Source: Actinomycetales bacterium (GTDB taxonomy: Bacteria > Actinomycetota > Actinomycetes > Actinomycetales > Dermabacteraceae). Taken from it: a stretch of DNA of 12,004 nt. The DNA is taken from positions 1 through 12,004 of the forward strand of contig JAAZLF010000391.1 in the NCBI GenBank assembly GCA_012799425.1. The letters run 5' to 3'. Under the pieces are notes generated by a model. It had not been told where the DNA came from and ran no database searches. It saw only the letters and a program-made list of their open reading frames with translations. Of this stretch, positions 7,181 through 12,004 are shown piece after piece (positions within the stretch are counted from its first letter, which is position 1; each line of letters starts with the position of its first letter). The position numbers and the translations under genes are program-made.

Positions 7181-8194
7181 TCAGGCCGCTGCGGCCTCCT
7201 CGTAGACGTCCTGGGCGATGTCACCCAGGTACGGGCCGTACATGACGCCGGGCTGAGCGGTGTAGCCGAAGCTGTTCACGGAGACCTGCATGCCACCCGC
7301 TCCGTCACCGACGAACCAGGGACCACCGGAGGAACCGCCGGTCATCTCGCAGTCGATCGCCTGGTCATCGGTGCCGCCGAGGGTGTCATCGGACCCTTCG
7401 TCCTGGCACTGCTCGAGGGCCTCCCCGTCGAAAGGCGCGGCCGCCGGATAGCCGTAAGAGGTGTAGAGCTCACCGCGCTGGGTGTTGAACTCGATGCCGG
7501 AGGCACCCACGACATCCGCGAGTGAGCCGCTGCCGGAATCGGGCTGGACGACCGCGAAGGCGATGTCGTAGTTCATGTCCTCCTGGCCGACCCACTGCTG
7601 GGGAGCGTAGAGCTCGGTCGCGCTCCACAGTCCGTGCGGGGTGTCGCCGTTGTCGTACCCGGGTGCGAAGACCCAGTTGCTGGCCCACGTGCCCGCCTCG
7701 CTGGTGCAGTGCCCGGCGGTGGAGACGGTGGAGCCGTTGTCCGAGGCGACGGAGTTGCCCGAGCAGACGTAGTCGTTGCCGTCCACGGTGAAGAAGACCT
7801 TGCCGATGTGGTCGGTGCCGACTGCAGCGCTGCTCGCGTCATCGCGCGAGCCCTGCTCGTCGGTCGCCGTCTCGCCATCGCCCTGCCCGCCGGCGGCGAT
7901 GCCGGGCGCGGAGTCGATGCTGGGGACCTGGACGGTCTCGGAGGACTCGACCTGGCCGTCGGGGGCTTCGCTGCCCTCGATGAGCTCGTCGGCCGGGGTG
8001 GCCGCCTCCATCCGCTCGGCGGTCCAGTATTCTGCCGCGTCCTCCTGGGCCGACTGGGAGAAGGTCGCGCTCTCGAGCTCGTCGCCGGACGGCTCCGCGG
8101 AGGCCAGACCGGCGCCGCCGAATGCGAGGGAGGCCGCGAAGACGATGCCTCCGGCGATGCGCGCGCCACGTCCGAGATGGTGCGCCGGCGGCAT
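7181..8194 (-). CDS. Secreted trypsin-like (S1 family) serine peptidase precursor
   Basis: A 337-residue exported protease. Residues 1-33 are a signal peptide: basic/His start, hydrophobic core, cleavage at ASA before EPSG. An acidic, low-complexity pro-region follows to about 125 and includes YWTAERMEAATPAD, a motif frequent in pro-regions of actinobacterial S1 peptidases. The catalytic triad is visible: His162 (STAGHC), Asp210 (NYDIAFAVV) and Ser289 (TGGSSGGPW). Cys144/Cys163 and Cys263/Cys282 are likely disulphide pairs. Cleavage specificity cannot be read; V8/glutamyl-endopeptidase-like relatives exist in this group. Start: ATG 8194 has AGGA 7 bases upstream and gives a clean signal peptide; GTG 8227 (GGAAGGA 8 bases upstream) is a real alternative that adds 11 residues, several of them acidic. 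It is upstream of the VEVNPW peptide gene on the same strand. Confidence 0.9.
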   Translation of the reverse strand: MPPAHHLGRGARIAGGIVFAASLAFGGAGLASAEPSGDELESATFSQSAQEDAAEYWTAERMEAATPADELIEGSEAPDGQVESSETVQVPSIDSAPGIAAGGQGDGETATDEQGSRDDASSAAVGTDHIGKVFFTVDGNDYVCSGNSVASDNGSTVSTAGHCTSEAGTWASNWVFAPGYDNGDTPHGLWSATELYAPQQWVGQEDMNYDIAFAVVQPDSGSGSLADVVGASGIEFNTQRGELYTSYGYPAAAPFDGEALEQCQDEGSDDTLGGTDDQAIDCEMTGGSSGGPWFVGDGAGGMQVSVNSFGYTAQPGVMYGPYLGDIAQDVYEEAAAA

Positions 8195-8287
8195 GCAATG
8201 GTCCTGGGGGTCTGGATCGTGAGTCACCGTGAGGATCCTTCCGGGTGGGGCGGGGGACGGGAGCGGCCGCCTTCGGCCGCGGTCCAC

Positions 8288-8293
8288 ACCGTA
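8288..8293 (-). promoter_or_regulatory. Candidate -10 box of the serine peptidase gene
   Basis: TACGGT on the minus strand fits the TANNNT pattern and would start transcription near 8281, 54 bases before GTG 8227 or 87 before ATG 8194. A -35 match is not obvious; the CRP-like box overlaps where it would lie. Confidence 0.35.
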
Positions 8294-8299
8294 CGGGCG

Positions 8300-8313
8300 G
8301 TGACCCAGATCAC
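8300..8313. promoter_or_regulatory. CRP/FNR-family-like box upstream of the serine peptidase gene
   Basis: GTGACCCAGATCAC is a GTGA-N6-TCAC palindrome. Read on the minus strand (GTGATCTGGGTCAC) it matches the box before the repeat-peptide gene at 11 of 14 positions. It touches the expected -35 region, which would suit repression, or activation if the real start site lies further downstream. Confidence 0.5.
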
Positions 8314-8334
8314 GACAGGGGCCGAAAGTACGTC

Positions 8335-8350
8335 GTGACCGGCCGGTCAC
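8335..8350. repeat. 16-base perfect palindrome
   Basis: GTGACCGGCCGGTCAC reads the same on both strands, and CGTC before it pairs with GACG (8353-8356) after a two-base slip. The GTGA/TCAC spacing is 8, not the 6 of the CRP-like boxes nearby. It could be an operator for the peptidase gene or a transcription-blocking hairpin after the nar operon. Confidence 0.4.
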
Positions 8351-8572
8351 ACGACGATGGGACGTTCGGAGGACGGTCAGCCGGCACCCCGGTCACGCCC
8401 AGGCGAGCGGTCGCGCGGCCGTCCCCACAGGTGCGCGCGGATTCCGGACGGTCGTGGGCCCGCCACGCTCCGGGGAGCGCCGTCGGCCGCGCCGCCGGGA
8501 ACATTCAGACGAAAGTACCTCCGCCCCGGGCGCGTCGACGCAGCCGAGCGGAGGCACGTGCGGAGCACGGGA

Positions 8573-8845
8573 TCAGACGGGGGCGCGCTCACGGGTGACG
8601 GCCTCGACCGCGGTGCAGGCCTCCTCGAGGCTCGCCCCGCGCGCCACGGCCGCGCCCACCAGGAATGCGGAGATCGGGGCCATCGAGCGCTGGACGCCGT
8701 CCGCGACGACGCCGGTCATCAGATGCACCCGGTCCACGTCCAGCTCGACGCCGCTCACCTCGAGGTGCTCGGCCACGCGTTCCAGCCAGGGCCGCAGGAC
8801 CGTCTCCCACTCCTCCTGCAGGGTCACCGGGGGTCTCGAGGCCAT
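8573..8845 (-). CDS. DUF6457 domain-containing protein, last gene of the nar operon
   Basis: A 90-residue soluble, mostly helical acidic protein. It carries LEEW-like helices (EEWETVLRPWLERVAEHL), then VDRVHLMTGVVADGVQRSM, APISAFLVGAAVARGASLEEA and a C-terminal helix; the segment around residues 47-68 (ADGVQRSMAPISAFLVGAAVA) is the part that looks most like DUF6457. I recall this domain near or fused to molybdenum-cofactor guanylyltransferase (MobA-like) proteins in actinobacteria. That would fit a nitrate reductase operon, since NarG needs the bis-MGD cofactor, but a function is not established. The ATG at 8845 overlaps the narI stop by one base (TGATG), so it is translationally coupled. It is too short to be an enzyme on its own; a cofactor chaperone or accessory role is inferred. 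Confidence 0.8.
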   Translation of the reverse strand: MASRPPVTLQEEWETVLRPWLERVAEHLEVSGVELDVDRVHLMTGVVADGVQRSMAPISAFLVGAAVARGASLEEACTAVEAVTRERAPV

Positions 8846-9576
8846 CAGAACTTCACCTTCTCCCAGCCGCGGCGCTCGGCCTCCTTGCGGGGGTCCTTGC
8901 TGCGATAGACGATGTACGGCCGGGTCAGATAGCCCAGCGGCGCCGCGAAGACGTGCACCAGGCGGGTGAAGGGCCAGATGCCGAACAGCGCGATCGCGCT
9001 GAGCACGTGGAGCTGGAAGAAGATCGGGGCCTGCGACATCAGCGAGGGGTCCGGCTGGAAGGTCCAGAAGTTGCGGAACCAGATCGAGACGCCGTCGCGG
9101 TAGTCGTAGGCGCCGAACGTCGTGTGCACGACCGTCGCCAGCACACCGCACACGATGGTCATGGCCAGCAGCAGGTACATCAGCTTGTCGCCCGCGGTGG
9201 TGGAGCCGAACACGCGCCGGTTGGTGCGGCGGCGGTAGAGGAGGATGAGCAGCCCTCCCACGCAGGCCACCGCGGCGGCGAGACCGATCGTGACGGCCAT
9301 CAGGTGGTAGACGTGGTCGCTGATGCCCAGGAAGCGGGTCCAGGACTTCGGGATGCCCAGTCCCACGACGTGGCCGAAGAAGATCCCGATGATCCCGTAG
9401 TGGAACATCGGCGAACCGATCGAGAGCAGCTTGGACTCGTAGATCTGGCTCGAGCGGGTGGTCCAGCCGAAGCGATCGGCCCGGAACCGCCACACGTGCC
9501 CGAGGACGAACACGGCGAGCACCATGTAGGGGAACACCACCCACAGCATCAGCTGGAGCGTGGTCACGTCATTCAT
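8845..9576 (-). CDS. narI: Respiratory nitrate reductase gamma subunit (cytochrome b)
   Basis: A 243-residue integral membrane subunit that oxidises the quinol pool and passes electrons through two b haems to NarH. Five hydrophobic segments are visible (about 7-27, 56-76, 88-114, 131-152, 182-205). The four haem-ligand histidines are all present: His59 and His69 (FHYGIIGIFFGH), His190 (QLHVLSA) and His208 (RLVHVF). Their spacing equals that of E. coli NarI (56/66/187/205), shifted by 3. Length is normal. The ATG at 9576 overlaps the narJ stop by four bases (ATGA), and its own stop overlaps the DUF6457 start, showing tight coupling. The C-terminus is basic (YRSKDPRKEAERRGWEKVKF) and should face the cytoplasm with NarGH. 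Confidence 0.97.
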   Translation of the reverse strand: MNDVTTLQLMLWVVFPYMVLAVFVLGHVWRFRADRFGWTTRSSQIYESKLLSIGSPMFHYGIIGIFFGHVVGLGIPKSWTRFLGISDHVYHLMAVTIGLAAAVACVGGLLILLYRRRTNRRVFGSTTAGDKLMYLLLAMTIVCGVLATVVHTTFGAYDYRDGVSIWFRNFWTFQPDPSLMSQAPIFFQLHVLSAIALFGIWPFTRLVHVFAAPLGYLTRPYIVYRSKDPRKEAERRGWEKVKF

Positions 9577-10397
9577 GAGGGTCGTCCTCTCAACAGGTCC
9601 ACCGGGACAGGTCCGGGCGCCGCGGCATCCGAGCCGCAGCCGCTCGAGGCGAAGGTCTGCCCTGCCAGATCGCCGGCGGCGCCGTCGAGCCCGTAGCCGT
9701 CCATGCCCACGGTCTCCTCCTCGGGGCCCTCTTCGGCGAGCCGCAGCACTGCCTCGCGGTCATCGGCGTCCAGAGGGGGCAGGGTCGAGCACAGGGCCAC
9801 CAGAGCCCCGTGCCAGGGAGAGGAGATGTCCGCCAGATGGAGGCGCAGCAGCTCCACACCGGGGCGGTTCGAGCGCAGGATCTTCGCTCCTCGCTCGGCG
9901 TCATGGGCGGCCGCGAACTCGAGCACCACGGGAAGATGGTCCGGCAGCTCCTCGGTGCCGACCTCGAGACCCGCGGTGCGGAAGTCCTGCTTGATGCGCA
10001 GCAGCGCCATCCCGCGCCGCCGGGTGTCGCCGTGGCTGAAGTAGGTCAGGTGCAGGCAGCCTCTGCGGCGCGTGTCGAAGGTGTCGACATACTCCTCCTG
10101 CACCGAGACCTCATCGCGCTCGACCAGGGAGTCGACCGTCCGCAGCAGGGCCGAGCGGGCAGGTTCGGGCAGCCCTCCGGCGAGCTCTCGCACCGCTGCA
10201 TAGCGCGAGACCGTCTCCCGGTCCGGGTAGGTCAGCAGCCAGGACACCGCGATCCAGGTGATCCGCATCTGCTCGGTGCTCATCCCGGAGGCATGCAGCA
10301 GGTCCCGCGGCGAGCGCGGCGCGCTCGGCGGGAACGTCGCGGTGCCCGTCCCTCCCCCGTCGGAGCGCCGGCCGAGCAGGCGTGCCAGGGCGCCCAT
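9573..10397 (-). CDS. narJ: Nitrate reductase molybdenum cofactor assembly chaperone
   Basis: A 274-residue cytoplasmic chaperone of the NarJ/TorD type. It binds apo-NarG and supports molybdenum cofactor insertion and membrane attachment of NarGH; it is not part of the final enzyme. Recognised by WIAVSWLLTYPDRE near residue 48, the signature EEYVDTFDTRRRGCLHLTYFSHGDTRRRG (about 100-128), ELPDHLPVVLEF and a helical C-terminal half. The roughly 38 residues before MSTEQMR are Gly/Ser/Pro-rich and unlike usual NarJ; the C-terminal tail is also low-complexity. The start at 10397 overlaps the narH stop by one base (TGATG), which favours it over an internal Met39. Its stop overlaps the narI start by four bases. 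Confidence 0.95.
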   Translation of the reverse strand: MGALARLLGRRSDGGGTGTATFPPSAPRSPRDLLHASGMSTEQMRITWIAVSWLLTYPDRETVSRYAAVRELAGGLPEPARSALLRTVDSLVERDEVSVQEEYVDTFDTRRRGCLHLTYFSHGDTRRRGMALLRIKQDFRTAGLEVGTEELPDHLPVVLEFAAAHDAERGAKILRSNRPGVELLRLHLADISSPWHGALVALCSTLPPLDADDREAVLRLAEEGPEEETVGMDGYGLDGAAGDLAGQTFASSGCGSDAAAPGPVPVDLLRGRPS

Positions 10398-12004
10398 CAG
10401 GCGCTCCCCGCGGCGGGGGCCGGGAACAGGCCCTCAGGCCTTCCGTTCCCGTCCCAGTTCAGCAGGTTGACGCGCACACCGTCGGGACGCTCCACCGCGC
10501 CCTCCTGACGCTTGGTCGCGAAGCCCGGGCCGGACATGCCCATCGACTCCTCGGGCAGGGACATGTCCATGCCCGGTCCGCCGGGGGCGTTCAGCGGGCA
10601 GTCGGTGCCGGTGGATTCGAGGTCGTGCGCGGACTCGTGGTGGCCCACCGGGATCACGTAGCGGTCCTCGTACTTCGCGATCGCCAGCAGGCGGTACATG
10701 TCCTGCATCGTCTCGCCGTCCATGCCGACGGCGTTCGCGATCCCCTCGCGGGGCTCCCTGCCGAGGTTGATGTCGCGCATGTAGGAGCGCATCGCCGCCA
10801 TCCGGTACAGCACCCTCTCGACCGTGGGGACGTCCCCCGCGGTGAAGAGGTTCGCGAGGTACTCGACCGGGATGCGCAGCGCATCGATCGCTGCGAACAG
10901 GTTCTCCGCATCCTCGGCGTCGTAGCCGGTGTCGCGTACGACATCCACCACCGGCGACAGCGGCGGGATGTACCAGACCATCGGCATGGTGCGGTACTCG
11001 GGGTGCAGCGGGAGCGCGACCTCGTAGTCCTTGATGAGCTTGTAGGTGGGCGACTTCTGCGCGGCGAGGATCCAGTCGTGATGGATGCCCGCCCTGCGCG
11101 CCTCGGCGATCACCTCCGGATCATGGGGGTCCAGGATGATGTCCCGCTGCGCCTCGTACAGGCCCTGCTCGTCCTTCGTGGACGCGGCCTCGGTGACGCG
11201 GTCGGCGTCGTAGAGCACCAGGCCGATGTAGCGCAGGCGGCCCACGCAGGTCTCCGCGCAGACCGTCGGCTCGCCCTGCTCGAGGCGGGGATAGCAGAAC
11301 GTGCACTTCTCGGCCTTGCCGGTCTGGTGGTTGAAGTAGATCTTCTTGTAGGGGCAGCCGGTGATGCACATGCGCCAGCCGCGGCAGCCGTCCTGATCGA
11401 CCAGGACGATGCCGTCCTCCTCGCGCTTGTAGATCGCGCCGGAGGGGCAGGAGGCCACGCAGGTCGGGTTCAGGCAGTGCTCGCAGATCCGCGGTAGGTA
11501 GAACATGAACGTCTGGTCGAACTCGAACTGGACCTTGTCCTCGATGCCCTTGAGCATCGGGTCCTTGTCCTTGTGCAGGTAGGTGCCGCCGAGGTCGTCG
11601 TCCCAGTTCCCCGACCACTGGATCTGCACGCGCTCACCGGTGATCAGCGACTTCGGCGGCGCGGTGGGGATGGTCTCCTGCTGCGCGGGGGCGCTCAGCA
11701 GGTTGTCGTACTCGTAGGTCCACGGCTCGTAGTAGTCCTCGATGCCGGGGAGCTTGGGGTTGGAGAACAGCTGCATCAGCTTGCTGATGCGGCCTCCGGC
11801 CTTGAGCTTCAGGCGTCCGTTCCTGCCGAGCTCCCAGCCACCCTTCCACTTCTCCTGGTCCTCGTAGCCGCGGGGGTACCCCTGGCCGGGCCTGGTCTCG
11901 ACGTTGTTGAACCAGATGTACTCCGTCCCGGAGCGGTTGGTCCATGCCTGCTTGCAGGTCACCGAGCAGGTGTGGCAGCCGATGCACTTGTCGAGGTTCA
12001 TCAC
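10397..12004 (-). CDS. narH: Respiratory nitrate reductase beta subunit (Fe-S), N-terminus cut by window edge
   Basis: Transfers electrons from NarI to NarG on the inner face of the membrane. The 535 visible residues contain the NarH cluster-binding sets: CIGCHTC plus CK at residues 7-18; CEHC..TCVASCP around 174-190; CRGWRMCITGCP around 205-220, where Trp replaces a Cys, the hallmark of the NarH 3Fe-4S cluster; and CTFC..CAETCVG around 235-255. WFNNVETRPGQGYPRG and TYKLIKDYEVALPLHPEYRTMPMVWYIPPLSP are typical. By comparison with E. coli NarH (whose VLNLDKCIGC matches here) only about ten residues are missing at the window edge; the first visible codon is GTG, read internally as Val. The C-terminal tail after about 480 is Gly/Met/Pro-rich. 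narG should lie just upstream, outside the window. Confidence 0.97.
   Translation of the reverse strand: MMNLDKCIGCHTCSVTCKQAWTNRSGTEYIWFNNVETRPGQGYPRGYEDQEKWKGGWELGRNGRLKLKAGGRISKLMQLFSNPKLPGIEDYYEPWTYEYDNLLSAPAQQETIPTAPPKSLITGERVQIQWSGNWDDDLGGTYLHKDKDPMLKGIEDKVQFEFDQTFMFYLPRICEHCLNPTCVASCPSGAIYKREEDGIVLVDQDGCRGWRMCITGCPYKKIYFNHQTGKAEKCTFCYPRLEQGEPTVCAETCVGRLRYIGLVLYDADRVTEAASTKDEQGLYEAQRDIILDPHDPEVIAEARRAGIHHDWILAAQKSPTYKLIKDYEVALPLHPEYRTMPMVWYIPPLSPVVDVVRDTGYDAEDAENLFAAIDALRIPVEYLANLFTAGDVPTVERVLYRMAAMRSYMRDINLGREPREGIANAVGMDGETMQDMYRLLAIAKYEDRYVIPVGHHESAHDLESTGTDCPLNAPGGPGMDMSLPEESMGMSGPGFATKRQEGAVERPDGVRVNLLNWDGNGRPEGLFPAPAAGSA

Larger units (their letters stand above)
8195..8572. other. 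Intergenic region between the nar operon end and the peptidase gene
   Basis: Apart from the alternative GTG start of the peptidase (8227), I find no convincing gene here. The left part holds the peptidase ribosome sites, a -10 candidate (8288-8293) and a CRP-like box (8300-8313). Further right are a 16-base palindrome (8335-8350) and a weak hairpin, CGTGG/CCACG (8453-8467). No clear terminator follows the DUF6457 stop at 8573. Confidence 0.6.

Noticed and set aside
6781..7245. Plus-strand frame with TSTQG/TSTHG-type repeats opposite the VEVNPW gene
   Set aside because: Its units vary in amino acids (Q/H, L/F) while the minus strand is perfectly conserved, and it has no signal peptide or plausible start context.
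6771..8227. A complete RiPP biosynthesis cluster around the repeat peptide
   Set aside because: No radical SAM enzyme, cyclodehydratase, lanthionine synthetase, P450 or ABC transporter gene lies within the window beside the peptide; only the serine peptidase is adjacent.
8573..9544. A 323-codon minus-strand frame across narI and the DUF6457 gene
   Set aside because: Only its last 90 codons are a real gene (DUF6457); the upstream part is an out-of-frame reading of narI.

Overview
The window is high-GC DNA with actinobacterial gene content and signals: GTG/TTG starts, probable leaderless promoters, DUF2199, DUF3516 and DUF6457 proteins, and a NarGHJI-type nitrate reductase. Overall it looks like a Micrococcales genome, perhaps near Brachybacterium. 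That placement is a judgement from gene style, not from a database match.

Layout. Bases 1-1173 (minus) hold a fumarylacetoacetate-hydrolase-family enzyme followed by the N-terminal part of gltX (glutamyl-tRNA synthetase), which runs off the left edge. A 159-base divergent region leads to a luciferase-like flavin monooxygenase (1333-2415, plus). This converges on a DUF2199 protein (2469-3011, minus). A second divergent region drives a conserved protein often labelled 3-methyladenine DNA glycosylase (3185-4132, plus) and then an 853-residue Ski2-like DEAD/DEAH helicase with a DUF3516 region (4178-6739, plus).

The middle (6771-8227, minus) is the accessory-looking part. It holds a tiny secreted-peptide gene whose predicted mature product is built wholly of six-residue units, five of them identical (VEVNPW). 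Upstream on the same strand lies a secreted trypsin-like serine peptidase. Each gene is preceded by a GTGA-N6-TCAC palindrome of the CRP/FNR-family type, and a strong hairpin separates them. The five VEVNPW units are all different at the DNA level but differ only at synonymous third positions, so the peptide sequence itself appears to be under selection.

The right end (8573-12004, minus) is the distal part of a respiratory nitrate reductase operon: narH (5' end cut by the window), narJ, narI and a small DUF6457 gene. All are joined by 1-4 base stop/start overlaps, so they are probably translated as a coupled unit. NarH carries electrons through Fe-S clusters from the haem-b membrane subunit NarI to the catalytic NarG (outside the window), and NarJ assembles the complex.

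The main novelty candidate is the VEVNPW-repeat secreted peptide with its neighbouring secreted protease and shared putative regulator boxes. No RNA gene, insertion sequence, CRISPR array or origin was seen.
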